This document shows positions 12,501-23,449 of a stretch of DNA of 64,000 nucleotides, one piece after another. The notes beneath the pieces were generated by a model. The model was not told the origin of the DNA. It was given only the letters and a program-made list of their open reading frames with translations, and did not search any database. Source of the DNA: Macrostomum hystrix (Eukaryota > Platyhelminthes > Macrostomidae); contig CATNEN010000008.1 of assembly GCA_950097015.1 (NCBI GenBank), forward strand, positions 1,488,001 through 1,552,000, written 5' to 3'. Positions within the stretch are counted from its first letter, which is position 1; every line of letters starts with the position of its first letter. The translations under genes and the position numbers were made by a program.

Positions 12501-15500
12501 TTGACAATCTTTTTTTACATCAAGATTCTCCCCCTGTCACAGTTAATGAAGTGTTGATAAAGTGAATAAGTATATATACTGTTATACGCGTGTCAGAGCT
12601 CTCTGAATTGTGTAATGAATCGAGAAATTGTCATTTTTTCTGATTCTGGTGTGTCGCTTCAGCAAAGTTGCAGAGTTCCTAGTCTCTCACTGCCCACTCT
12701 ACTATGCTGCTCATGTTAGAATAGTTTTAGTCCCATCGTATATTCGCATTTAGGAAGTTGGGATTCTTTTAATTATCTCTCTGTCTCCCTCCCTCTCTCT
12801 ATCAAGATAAGGCTTTATATTAAAAATTCTCTTTGTGACTTTTAATTCATACCCTTGGGAAATCATTATCCCGATCTCTCCCGCAAGTTAATCCTATAAT
12901 TGCGGAATGGAGGATGAAATTTGACGAACCTAACAGATTTTTTCAGGGCTCGTTTTAGATTACCGCGATTCTATATTTGAAAGCCTGGGTTCTATCAATC
13001 ATTTGAGATCTATAGACATTAGGAGATCTAAGGACGATCTGAAATCTATAGATGACGATATGAAATCTATAGACGATGAACCAAAATCAAAAGATAATTA
13101 GTCTGAAATCTAGAGACGATAACAGGAAATCAATAGATAATGCCGACAAATCTATAGATGGCAATTAGAGATCAATTGATGATAATCTGAAATCAATAGA
13201 TAAACAACTGTAATCTCTAGACTGTGACCTGTAATCTATAGATTGGGATTAATAAATCTATAGATAATATGCAACAAAATGAAAACAATTAGAATTTTTG
13301 TGAGGCCTTTAATGCAATATAAAACCATTTACTACATCGAACAATTCGCAATTCAAAATTTCAGGATGAAGTCAATCAGGTTCTCACCACAAATGTTTGG
13401 CTGGAACAGGTGAGTATTAACAAATCAAGCGTTCGATTTTAAACCTGAAATGACAAGCTGCTGATTAAGATCATGAAATTGTCTGTTTTAGTGCTGATTT
13501 TTATCGCTACCAAAATATGACTTTACGCCTGCGAAACACCAGCCAAAAGTGGATGATAAATAATCTGAATTATATGTATTTTTGGATTCGGGTCATAAAT
13601 GCGAGTCGTAAGTTTTTATACTAGACCAAAATGAAACTTCGAAATAACCGAAATAAATTTTCAAATAAAAGTTTATAAACTTAAAACAAACGTAAACGTA
13701 ATATTCGGAATAAACTTTTTGCCTTATCATATTAGTTTGAACGACTAAGGAATTACTTGTATTTTTTAAGCGTTAAAAAAAAAAATTCTTTGTACATCAT
13801 ATTTCGTTTTTTTTTTTTTTTTTTTTAATTTATGTTAATGTGATTCGAAAGTTGAAAAATACATGAAACTTAAAACTTTTAAGTGAATAATTGAACCAAA
13901 AATCGTTTACATTATAGTAGTATGTATATTAAAAAGATTACTAGACAAAATATGTTTTTTGCTTGTCAAATCTGACGTCAGATTTGTTTTAATTAAAATT
14001 GCGTCCGTAAAAAAAATAAATGAAAAATGACTTTATGTATATTAGAAGAAACGGCTATATAGTTTTCTTTATGGCTTCGATTTGGAATTGAAACTGATTT
14101 CATAAATCAAGATATCAAACTGATTGCTGTGCATTTTAGGATAAAATGGGGATATCGTGTCAACCGGCATCCCGAATCAACTTTCCCACCCTGCCTCCAT
14201 GCCAATAAATGCCACCCACTGCTTTGGACTCGCTTTGGCCGCTGTTAAAGCCGATCAGGAAATTGTGTTTTTTTCTCCGCATTCGATAAAACCCGCCCTA
14301 TTTATGCAAATTTGGTTAGCGACACAAAATATCCCCTCCCTGATTGATCCCACCGCCTCCCCACCGTCCTAGGAGTGGCACGACGAACGCCTCCACTGGG
14401 ACCCGAGGCTGTACAATGGGCTGGAGATTTTGCGCATCCCCTGCCAGAAGATCTGGCTGCCGGACATTGTGCTTTATAATAGGTGAGGCCGAGTCTTTCT
14501 ACTCTTAGTAGGCCAGTAAAGCGTTTCTTTGCTATTTTTGTCAACGGAAGTCTATTATTTGACACGTCACATAGACACGGGAATGAATGGTATAAAGTAT
14601 GAGGATCCATTCTCTAAATAAAAATGCCAAGACAGTGATACATCAGTAGATATTGCTGTGTACATCTGTTCAGTCTGCGCAATTGGGGAATTCCGTGGGG
14701 AAGAGGTATTTCAAATACTCAAATTTTTTTGCAAAAGTTTCAGAAACAACCGAAGAAACAACTTCCAGAATCACAAAACATCGTCATCGTCGAGATATTC
14801 AACGATTCTCGTCCGGGGTGTCTGGTGGCAAAAGCCACAAGTATAGACATCAATTTTCTGCTCACAAAATATTATTGTTGATTGTAGTTTATTTTTAACC
14901 AAGAGGAAAACTTAGCGCTGTTGACTAAACTCATTGACAGCGCTGACGACTTCACAACCGGTTACATGCAGAGCAAGGCCATGGTTGATGCCAACGGCAC
15001 CGTGTTCTGGCCTCCACCGGCTAAGCTGCGCTCCACCTGCAAGATTGACATCACCTATTTCCCGTTCGACGATCAGGTGTGCACTATGAAATTCGGCTCC
15101 TGGACCTACGACGGCTATCAGGTTAACATCACCAAGAAGTGAGGATCTCAATCATGATTAATCCCTTTTCAATTTGCTAACTATTTGTTATTCTCTATAT
15201 GGCCAACCATCCGTTTTCCCTAAAGGATTTCCCAAGATGAGAAGTTTTCCCTAGATGAAAGGTTTTCCCTAGACGAGAAGTTTTCCCTAGACGAGAAGTT
15301 TTCCCTGGACGAGAAGTTTTCCCTAGATGAGAAGTTATCAATTGATAATTAATTATCCCTTAGTGAAAATAAATTACCCACAAGAAAAAAAATATCTCTA
15401 GATACGCTGGTAATTAGATAATTGTGCTGATATGCTAATTATGCTTATAGTGATAAATATGATTATGACTAGATATAAATGCGACTTATAGGATCGTTGA

Positions 15501-18500
15501 CTCACTTAACTTTCAGGCGCGACCAAGTTGACTTTCAGAACTATGTTCAGAGCGGCGAATGGAATCTAATTAGGATCGACGTGGAACGGCAAGAGGTTTG
15601 GCAACCTTCTAGCTTTTGAGTCTTTGTCTGTGTATAGTTGTCTGTTCGTTTATTTTTTAGATTAGATTTTTAGTTCAGGCTTTGACCATTCTCGCTATGG
15701 CTCCTGCTTCGATTCTTAAGCTCCTGCTTCGATTCTTAAGCTCCCGCTTCGATATTTAAGCTCCCGCTTCGATTCTTAAGCTCCTGCTTCGATTCTTAAG
15801 CTCCTGCTTCGATTCTTAAGCTCCCGCTTCGATATTTAAGCTCCTGCTTCGATTCTTAAGCTCCTGCTTCGATTCTTAAGCTCCTGCTTCGATTCTTAAG
15901 CTCCTGCTTCGATTCTTAAGCTCCTGCTTCGATTCTTAAGCTCCTGCTTCGATTCTTAAGCTCCTGCTTCGATTCTTAAGCTCCCGCTTCGATTTTAAGC
16001 TCCTGCTTCGATTCTTAAGCTCCTGCTTCGATTCTTAAGCTCCTGCTTCGATTCTTAAGCTCCTGCTTCGATTCTTAAGCTCCTGCTTCGATTCTTAAGC
16101 TCCCGCTTCGATATTTAAGCTCCCGCTTCGATTCTTAAGCTCCTGCTTCGATTCTTAAGCTCCTGCTTCGATTCTCGCTATGGCTCCTGCTTCGATTCTC
16201 GCTATGGCTCCTGCTTCGATTCTCGCTATGGCTCCTGCTTCGATTCTTAAGCTCCCGCTTCGATTCTTAAGCTCCTGCTTCGATTCTTAAGCTCCTGCTT
16301 CGATTCTCGCTATGGCTCCTGCTTCGATTCTCGCTATGGCTCCTGCTTCGATTCTCGCTATGGCTCCTGCTTCGATTCTCGCTATGGCTCCTGCTTCGAT
16401 TCTAGTGAAGGCTCCTGCTTCGATTCTAGTGAAGGCTCCTGCTTCGATTCTAGTGAAGTTTTCAGTTTCGTTGGTCTCAGGTTAAATTTCAGCTGCCTAG
16501 TTTGTGCACAATCAAAGAATAAATTGTTTGTCGCTAAAAAATAATTTTTAGAATTCGACAGAAACTATTCTAGACTACGTTTTGCAAACGAAAATATTAT
16601 TCAAATGACTCTTGAAATCTCACAAGGTTACCCAACTTTCTTACAAATCTGGCCAAACTGCCCATTGCATGAAGCTCAGACTGATAAGGGCCTAGCAGAG
16701 ACACACAAACGCTGCACTTAATGTCCTTTCAATGAACCCTGAAATTCAGAAATAGGTTCACAGAAAACGGGAAAGTGCGACTTGAAACTTTCCGGACTTG
16801 CCCACGCAACTCGCGCGGTAGCAGGCCATAAATAGGACTCCTGAGGCGGCCAAAGATTGTCAGAACACCAACAACTGAACAGAGTGATCGAAGACCATTG
16901 GACAACAGCTTACAAATGCGGTGTCTGCCCTTGCTCCTCCACAGCTTCATTGGCTGCTGCCTGGTCCTGTGCTCCAGCGGCACTCCTTCGCCCATGAAGT
17001 TCGCCTCATTGAGTCGACAGTCGACGTCCTACCTGAGTGCCAGCCTAAAGAGCACCGGGCGCCACTTTTTGTCCCCGCTGCCAAGCGGAGTTGTGTGCCG
17101 AACTTGCTTGATCTCGTCTCTAAGGGCTCAAAGTAAGCTGGTGCGAGGCATTGTGCCGCGCTCCCAGCTGCAGGAGGGTCTCAGGTCGCACGGACTTCCA
17201 CAGGCGGTCATTGACAGATTGCTAGCACTGACCTTTGTTCACTCGACAGTCTTTCAAACCTTCACATTCACGGTGAATACAATGGTTAATCGAGGATACT
17301 ACCAGACCTTCATCGGAGCTGGACGTCGAGTCGATGACCAGAACGTCGAGTTTGGCGTCCTTCCCACCGTATGCAGCGCCGAGCTGGTCGCCAAGACAAC
17401 GCACGTTGATCAAAGGCGCTGCAAGAGGCGCTGGTTCAAGAAGCGCTGCCACTCGTGGACTGAGCACATTCCTCGGGGACTCACGGCCGACGAGTTGCTC
17501 AAAGTGGAAGCCGCTCTGCGTCACTACGCGGGCAGGTCTGCCAGCCACTGCGAGCAAGGAATCTGGCATGACTTGAGCAGCTGTCACAGCACTGTTGAAG
17601 TTGATCTACGACGGGCTAAGCGGACAGCTGACGATCTCGCTGAAGTTCTGGACTCCAACTGACGCATCTAACTGAATATTAATTCTGCAAAACAATACAT
17701 TTCTGCCAAAGTTGTTGTGCGTGCACTTATAGCTCTAAGTTGCGTGATTTTTAACAACTCTTCTATTGATTAAAACCTGATTTACAATAACAAATAAACT
17801 ATCTGACGATCTTTATAATTTTTGAAAGTCTTGCGTGCCTCCCAGATGCCAACAGCTCCGTCTGAAACGTACATCATGAGAATCCAGCTCCACCCAGTCC
17901 ATTCTCTGTCGATGATGTACATCCACCCAGTCCATTCTCTGTCGATGATGTACATCCACCCAGTCCATTCTCTGTCGATGATGTACATCCACCCAGTCCA
18001 TTCTCTGTCGATGATGTACATCCACCCAGTCCATTCTCTGTCGATGATGTACATCCACCCAGTCCATCCTCTGTCGATAATGTACATCCACCCAGTCCAT
18101 CCTCTGTCGATGATGTACATCCACCCAGTCCATCCTCTGTCGATGATGTACATCCACCCAGTCCATCCTCTGTCGATGATGTACATCCACCCAGTCCATC
18201 CTCTGTCGATGATGTACATCCACCCAGTCCATCCTCTGTCGATGATGTACATCCACCCAGTCCATCCTCTGTCGATGATGTACATCCACCCAGTCCATCC
18301 TCTGTCGATGATGTACATCCACCCAGTCCATCCTCTGTCGATGATGTACATCCACCCAGTTCATCCTCTGTCGATGATGTACATCCACCCAGTCCATCCT
18401 CTGTCGATGATGTACATCCACCCAGTCCATTCTCTGTCAATGATGTACATCTACCCAGTACATTCCCTGTCGATTATTTACAAAGCTTTGACGAACATCC

Positions 18501-19448
18501 TACAATCCCTAATGCCATTGCAGACAATCTACCCCATCAGCCCGGTGCCCTACCCGGACATCAAGTTCCACATCGTGATCCGTCGCCGCACGCTCTACTA
18601 CCTGTTCAACATTATCTTTCCCTGCCTGTGGCTCACTGTGCTCAGCTTGCTGGGCTTCTGGCTGCCACCGGACTCCGGTGAGAAGATCACCCTGGGCATC
18701 ACTGTACTCCTAGCCTTCTCAGTGTTCATGCTGCTCATAGCTGAGAACATGCCTGCAACCAGCGAGTTTGTGCCGCTGATTGGTGAGTAAATTTTGAGTC
18801 CAACTACACCATGAGTAGCAGTCGGACAGAGTAGCAAAAAAACAATTCCTAGGCATCTACCTGACCGTGACAATGTCCACCACATCGCTGTCGATTGTCC
18901 TGACCGTCTTCGTGCTGCACCTGCACCACATCGGCCCGAACGATCGTCCGGTGCCGCCGGCCGTCAAGCGGCTGCTTTTCAGCTACCTGGCGCCTCTGCT
19001 CTGCATGTCCTCCGTGGCGCGCTACGAGCGCAAGGCCCGCCGTCGGCGTCAGCGCTTCGAGGAGACGCACCAGAGCCGGATGGCTGACGCTGCCGATCCG
19101 GACGAAGTCGTTCTTGATGATTTGAACGCCGCTGCAGCTGGCGCCAGCGAGGACTGCAACGGATCGTTCGAAAAGCCGACATTCTCGTCAGGCGCATCGC
19201 CTCCGTTGGGCGACCCGGCGGTGCCGCTATACCTTCGGCGCCTGCGCCAATACGAGCAGCTGCAGCGGCACCTGCGAATGCTGATCCGGCGCCAGGCCGA
19301 AGACGAGGCCGCCCAGATGGTTATCAGCGACTGGCGAATGCTGGCGTTCATTGTTGACCGCCTGCTGTTCTGGCTGTTCCTGCTGGCTGCCTGCGTTTCC
19401 ACCACCGTCATCTTGGTCATCATGCCGCTGTTCAAGCAGGTCGCTTAG
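9599..19448 (+). CDS. Nicotinic acetylcholine receptor-type subunit, non-alpha (8 exons)
   Basis: Exons: 9599-9680, 11159-11319, 13365-13409, 14373-14482, 14941-15138, 15517-15595, 18524-18782, 18853-19448. Phases close throughout to give 509 aa. A Leu-rich signal peptide (LLLLLLLLVLCSALAAA) leads. The extracellular domain has the family motifs RPVINASDQVTVRFGFAL, TTNVWLEQEWHD, IWLPDIVLYN, the Cys loop C166-C180 with 13 residues between, and the loop-B motif GSWTYDG. M1 is near 250-271; M2 near 278-298 has GEK at its inner end, Leu at 9' and Glu at 20', expected for a cation channel; M3 near 313-335 and M4 near 481-503 flank a basic and acidic cytoplasmic loop. Loop C reads IYPISPVPYPD without the vicinal Cys pair, so this is a non-alpha subunit that would need partners to bind acetylcholine conventionally. 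Introns 2 and 6 hold large minisatellites. Confidence 0.93.
10744..10959 (+). CDS. Second N-terminal exon of the receptor gene (alternative first or mutually exclusive exon)
   Basis: This exon lies inside intron 1. From ATG 10744 it encodes a signal-like stretch (IISLLGCFVTVAMA) followed by EQRLLGALLTGYEAASRP and VEVRFQIAM. These align with EQQLMESLLARYDPSVRP and VTVRFGFAL of exon 2 of the same gene, so the two exons are paralogous. It ends CAACTG before GTGAGG in phase 0, exactly as exon 2 does, and could therefore splice to the exon at 13365. It could act as an alternative first exon, with a TATATATA tract at 10664. Or it could splice from exon 1 using the AG before ACGAGCAG at about 10837, which restores the phase. 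A relic of a duplicated receptor gene is the alternative. Confidence 0.65.
11330..12170. repeat. 9-bp pyrimidine-rich minisatellite (CTGCCTCCT)
   Basis: About 90 units of a 9-bp C/T-rich motif with CCC, GAC and CGG variants. It starts about 10 bp after the donor of receptor exon 2. The frame from exon 2 stays open to 11439 if the intron is kept. Confidence 0.96.
12171..13364. other. Rest of receptor intron 2
   Basis: AT-rich intron. From about 13010 to 13270 a degenerate 16-20-bp motif around AATCTATAGATGA recurs roughly a dozen times, an older and more decayed tandem array than its neighbours. No exon was recognised. Confidence 0.5.
13010..13270. repeat. Degenerate tandem repeat around AATCTATAGATGA
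   Basis: Loose repetition of AATCTATAGA with GACGAT or GATAAT spacers, clearly diverged between copies. CTATAG is palindromic. Confidence 0.7.
15222..15345. repeat. 18-bp tandem repeat (GAGAAGTTTTCCCTAGAC)
   Basis: Six to seven copies in the intron between receptor exons 5 and 6. Confidence 0.9.
15691..16458. repeat. 20-bp minisatellite (CTCCTGCTTCGATTCTTAAG)
   Basis: About 38 units in receptor intron 6. Two main variants alternate in blocks: one ends in TTAAG, the other in CTCGCTATGG or TAGTGAAGG. It precedes the nested gene. Confidence 0.96.
16826..16833 (+). promoter_or_regulatory. TATA-like element of the nested gene
   Basis: CATAAATA lies about 85 bp before the ATG at 16916. A TGTCAGAAC sequence about 30 bp downstream could be the initiator. 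This gives the nested gene its own plausible core promoter. Confidence 0.4.
16916..17662 (+). CDS. Nested intronless gene for a secreted Cys-containing protein, function unknown
   Basis: A single 248-codon ORF lies within intron 6 of the receptor gene, on the same strand. ATG 16916 is chosen because it begins a clean signal peptide, MRCLPLLLHSFIGCCLVLC, with cleavage expected near SSG. An in-frame ATG at 16898 would only add six residues. The mature part is basic, has about six to eight Cys residues, and includes FTFTVNTMVNRGYYQTF, a Lys/Arg-rich stretch with paired Cys (RRCKRRWFKKRC) and an Ala/Leu-rich helical segment. No domain was recognised and no function is proposed. GC-rich codon use like the real exons, the long ORF free of tandem repeats, a TATA-like site upstream and AATAAA at 17793 all support a real gene. 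Confidence 0.75.
   Translation: MRCLPLLLHSFIGCCLVLCSSGTPSPMKFASLSRQSTSYLSASLKSTGRHFLSPLPSGVVCRTCLISSLRAQSKLVRGIVPRSQLQEGLRSHGLPQAVIDRLLALTFVHSTVFQTFTFTVNTMVNRGYYQTFIGAGRRVDDQNVEFGVLPTVCSAELVAKTTHVDQRRCKRRWFKKRCHSWTEHIPRGLTADELLKVEAALRHYAGRSASHCEQGIWHDLSSCHSTVEVDLRRAKRTADDLAEVLDSN
17793..17798 (+). promoter_or_regulatory. Candidate poly(A) signal of the nested gene
   Basis: AATAAA is 131 bp after the stop of the nested ORF and just before the 33-bp minisatellite. Its use would end the nested transcript; the receptor pre-mRNA would have to ignore it. Confidence 0.45.
17886..18472. repeat. 33-bp minisatellite in receptor intron 6
   Basis: About 18 nearly identical units, core CCATCCTCTGTCGATGATGT. 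Each unit is 11 codons and several frames are stop-free. The frame 17822-18790 runs uninterrupted into receptor exon 7 in that exon's coding frame. Confidence 0.97.
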
Positions 19449-19551
19449 CAATGCGGCTACTAAAAGCAGAGACACTGAGACAGTCTCCATGTTTGCAATC
19501 TTGCAGCTCCTTCAGCTGGCATTGCTGAATCATGTCCAACGTCTCACTTAG

Positions 19552-19796
19552 TGGCAGAGAGGTCTAGCCCGTTTGCCACTCGCGCCAAGGTCCCTGAGCC
19601 CGACTCCGCGGCGAGGCTACATTTATTTGTGGCACAGTCGTGGAGAGAAGGCTTAGGGACTTGTCGTGCAATTTACAGGGCCAACCTCCACACCTGTGTG
19701 AGCGTGTGCCTGTGTACGGTTTCTGTGTGTGCTCAGGAGTCAGCGGAATGGGGAGCATTGCCTTCTCGCAGGCTGCGAGTCCACTGTTGATGCGCC
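19552..19796 (+). mobile_element. tRNA-derived SINE, copy 1 (in receptor 3' region)
   Basis: The head has AGTGGCAGAGAGGTC and a B-box-like GAGCCCGACTCCG. The body has GGAGAGAAGGCTTAGGG and GTGCAATTTAC, and the tail GTGCTCAGGAGTCAGCGGAA. The same order of blocks is found on the minus strand at 62886-63087 and 63415-63695. About 105 bp past the receptor stop, so probably part of the 3' UTR. Confidence 0.72.
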
Positions 19797-20192
19797 AGTG
19801 CAAATACATGTACGAGATATCACGTATTTTATAAATGTCTCACTTGTTAATCTCCGCGCGTGTCTATAGTCCGTTTCAGTTCTTTTGTATCAATCATATT
19901 AGTTTTTTCCTTTGTCTTGGCAACCAACTGCATCACAATGGAGGCTTTATTTGGTGAAGTTCATTCATTCAGACATCAACAGCCTTCCTAATTCAAATTC
20001 AGTACAGTACTCGTAATTTGTTTTAACAAAATTTCACAATCAATTAAGATGAATTTCTGTCGTGAATTTTCTATTAAACTCTTTTTCGCTCGATCAGTTC
20101 ATTAAAAGCATGAAATTACAGGCCATCAGTGATCATAGACTTTAGATACTACTGCTTTGCTTTTGTGGAAACGACGCAACGGTGATCTTGAT

Positions 20193-20348
20193 TGAGATGT
20201 TCAATGTGAAGTTTCATGTGATGGTCAATGTGATGTTCAATGTGAAGTTTCATGTGATGGTCAATGTGATGTTCAATGTAATGTTCAATGTGATGTTCAA
20301 TGTGATGATCATTATGATGTTCATTGTGATGTTCATTGTGATGTTCAG
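20193..20348. repeat. 12-bp tandem repeat (ATGTTCAATGTG)
   Basis: About 13 units. The motif is the same as that of the 1-kb array in the homeobox intron at 25758-26758. Confidence 0.93.
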
Positions 20349-20540
20349 GAGTAAGCTGAAAGTTTCCTTAATTAAAAAAATTGTATGGCAGAAAATATTC
20401 TTGACTAAAAACATAAGCAATTTTTCTTTTTAGTCATATTTCTTAACAGCAAAGTCCCGTGCTTTCGGCAAGCAATGCTCACTAAAACGCAGTAAAATGG
20501 GAAATGTGGCTCTTCAACACGTTAAAAGTTAATGCTTCAC

Positions 20541-20546
20541 TTTATT
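20541..20546 (-). promoter_or_regulatory. Candidate poly(A) signal of the tetraspanin gene
   Basis: AATAAA on the minus strand, about 220 bp after the tetraspanin stop codon. Confidence 0.45.
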
Positions 20547-20764
20547 AACTGTTAGCAGTTTAAACAGTCCTTTGAGAAATATAATGTTATAAGTAGGAAC
20601 ATTTGATTCCTAGAAAGTATCGGTTAAGCAAAATTTTTGTTCAATGCTGACGAAACCACACTGAAATGAGCAGATGAGAATATAGCAGTACAATACAAGT
20701 GTCATGGTTGTAAGAACTTTTATGTCCAGTTGAAATACTGGCAATACTTGTGTCGTCAAGTTTA

Positions 20765-23449
20765 CTACGACTGCAACTCCTCTTCTTCACTGTCGTCCTT
20801 CGGCTTCATCCGGCCCGAGTAGCAGACGCTTGCGGCGAACGCCACTAGCAGCACCTGGAGAATTTAATAAATTTTAATAATTAGCTGGGAACAGTCTTGG
20901 GGTTAGAGTTTTTTGGAGGACAGGCTTGTTCGGTGTAGAGTAAGGTGGGTGCAGTCTAGGGGTTTGGTTTTTTTATTTGGGACAGGCTTGTTCGGTGTGG
21001 AGTGAGGTGGGTGGATTCTAGGGGTTAGGGTTTTTTAATTTGGGGACAGGCTGGTTTGGTGTGGAGTGAGATAAGTGCGGTTTGGGTTTTTTATTTTGGA
21101 ACAGGCTTGTTCGGTGTGGAGTGAGGTGGGTGGATTCTAGGGGTTAGGGTTTTTTAATTTGGGGACAGGCTGGTTTGGTGTGGAGTGAGATAAGTGCGGT
21201 TTGGGTTTTTTATTTTGGAACAGGCTTGTTCGGTGTGGAGTGAGGTGGGTGGATTCTAGGGGTTAGGGTTTTTTAATTTGGGGACAGGCTGGTTTGGTGT
21301 GGAGTGAGATAAGTGCGGTTTGGGTTTTTTATTTTGGAACAGGCTTGTTCGGTGTGGAGTGAGGTGGGTGGATTCTAGGGGTTAGGGTTTTTTAATTTGG
21401 GGACAGGCTGGTTTGGTGTGGAGTGAGATAATTGCGGTTTGGGTTTTTTATTTTGGAACAGGCTTGTTCGGTGTGGAGTGAGGTGGGTGGATTCTAGGGG
21501 TTAGGGTTTTTTAATTTGGGGACAGGCTGGTTTGGTGTGGAGTGAGATAAGTGCGGTTTGGGTTTTTTATTTTGGAACAGGCTTGTTCGGTGTGGAGTGA
21601 GGTGGGTGGATTCTAGGGGTTAGGGTTTTTTTATTTGGGGACAGGCTGATTTGGTGTGGAGTCAAATGGGTGCATTCTAGGGGTTAGGATTTTTTATTTG
21701 AGGACAGGCTTCTTAGATGTTGTTTCTTTATGGACTGGCTTATTAGATCTAGCTCTGAGCTATAAAGCAGTTGTGGGGCATTTTGCTCACCTCAAGCAGA
21801 ATCAGGGCTCCAGTGGACAGTGCAGCGTAGACAATGTTAGAATCCACAACATTCTGAATCTCGCTCCAACAGCCGTGATCATAGTTGGTGTAGGCAAGGT
21901 CGGTGTGGTTAGTCATCAGGCAGGCGGTGTAGTTGGTTGGCTTGCAGCATGTCAACGGTCTAGCCACAGCTATCGAATGAAATTAGACAAATCCAAATTT
22001 AATTTTTATTATCTCGATGGATGTTTTTATTAAACTACAAAATTTTTTACACAATAAGGATTCGAACTACGTAACTAGAAAATATTTTTTATGAGCCGGC
22101 AATAAAACAACAGAAAAACGCTAGTCATGCTACTTGGCTTCGTAAGTAGTTTATTTGAGTGTGAAAAAGTAAAATCACTTACGCGAATAGAATTTTCCGC
22201 CATAGTAAACTGTCCTAGGCCATTTCTGCGCCGTGTCGAAGTCGCGTCCGTTGTTAATGCCGCAGCAGGACAGGCTGAGGTGGAACACATTCCACAGGAT
22301 CGTCTCCATGTTGGTGGCGTTGTAGCCCGAGTACTTCTCGTTGATTGCTCGCTGCATCACTCTCTTCGCTTCATTGGTAATCTAATAATTAAAGCACAAA
22401 GTTTGGTGCTTTCCTCTGCCGTTAGAACGATATTAAACTGAATCTCGCTGCAGTGTGGCGATTTTACTCACAGGCATTCGCAGGGCGTAGTACAGAACAA
22501 TCAGCGCCATCTGCAGGATGATCATCGCCGATAGGCAGACGAAAAACTGAAAAGGGAAATTATAATTATTGTTATTAGAGAAGACAGACAGACAGAGAGA
22601 GGGGGCCAGGCCTGTGGCCAAAGCTCACCAGAGTCAGTACTGGCCTCCGTCGTCCGCCGCACAGCGACGCTACACCGAAGACGCCGATGATGGCTTGAAC
22701 GGCTCCGACTGCGATGAATGCTATGGCGATGTTGCCTGCGATTAGGGATAAAATACCGATTGGGAGCTGAGAGAGACTGAGAGATTGGGAGCAAAAATTT
22801 TCCTCTTTATTCAATGAAATAACTTCCAGATTACGTACATCGGCATCGTCAAGATATTCAACGAGGTGTCTTGTGGGGTGTCTTGTGGAAAAAACCACCA
22901 ACATAAGCTAATTAAAAAAAAACATCTCGGCTATTATTTTGTATTGATTGAATTGTTATTTATTCTAGTATTGAAACAATATGGATTCGCCAAAGAGGTT
23001 AATAAAGAGCAATGTTAGTTGTCCGTGTCGATGCTGAAGTCGGATGGCATTTGAAAGTTAGTTCATCGTTTACCGAATCAGTCATTACCCTGCCTGGTCT
23101 TTCTACTGTCAATGGCTGCGGCTGTGAAATAGGCAGGAAATCTCACCAGTGAGGCCAGGCAGCTTGTCAATGTAGGCGTAGATGTCAAACTGAGCCTCAG
23201 CTGGCACTAGAAGCAAGTTGAGCTGGCTGGAGTACGGCTGCAGGTAGCGAATCAGGGAACTTGCTGGAGCGACTTGCAGCACAAAGCCGAGAACGAAGAA
23301 TATGAGACCGACCGTCTGGAGACGAATGGAAGTTAGAATCTGATTAAAGAAAAGAAAAGAAAATATTAATTGCATCCAATTAATGAACCTACCATGTAGA
23401 TAATGGCTAATGCGCCACCAATCACTCGCGTTGGGTTTCTTCCGCACAT
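20765..23449 (-). CDS. Tetraspanin (7 exons)
   Basis: Exons on the minus strand: 23449-23393, 23315-23147, 22735-22629, 22546-22472, 22381-22183, 21969-21791, 20854-20765. Phases close to give 291 aa. Exon 1 supplies MCGRNPTRVIGGALAIIYM and, with exon 2, TM1 (to about residue 34). TM2 (about 77-97) and TM3 (about 112-134) follow. The large extracellular loop has the diagnostic CCG (residues 175-177) and further Cys residues in TCCKPTNYTAC and HGCWSE, giving a six-Cys loop. TM4 spans the exon 6/7 junction, and the tail is short and acidic (KPKDDSEEEELQS). Tetraspanins organise receptors and adhesion proteins in membrane microdomains; the specific subfamily is not clear. Intron 6 is filled with a long composite repeat. 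The start at 23449 is preferred over an overlapping frame at 23447 because only it gives a proper TM1. Confidence 0.92.
20895..21712. repeat. About 120-bp composite tandem repeat in tetraspanin intron 6
   Basis: Six to seven near-identical copies of a unit made of two related half-units. One contains GGACAGGCTGGTTTGGTGTGG, shortened here to GGACAGGCTGGTTTGGTG; the other contains GGAACAGGCTTGTTCGGTG. The half-units share AGGCT.GTT.GGTGTGGAGTGAG, so the 120-bp repeat arose from an older 60-bp repeat. Confidence 0.93.

Larger units (their letters stand above)
19449..20764. other. Receptor 3' region and convergent spacer to the tetraspanin
   Basis: Contains a SINE at 19552-19796 and a short 12-bp array at 20193-20348. 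ATTAAA hexamers at 20073 and 20101 are possible receptor poly(A) signals. On the minus strand, AATAAA at 20541-20546 lies about 220 bp past the tetraspanin stop. Confidence 0.45.

Noticed and set aside
14157-14372. ORF reading up to the receptor exon 4 acceptor
   Set aside because: It lies within intron 3 and ends at the acceptor; the family alignment shows exon 4 starts at GAGTGGCACGAC.
20945-21640. Telomere-like GGGGTTAGGG motifs
   Set aside because: One TTAGGG per 120-bp unit, not tandem hexamers; part of the composite intronic repeat.
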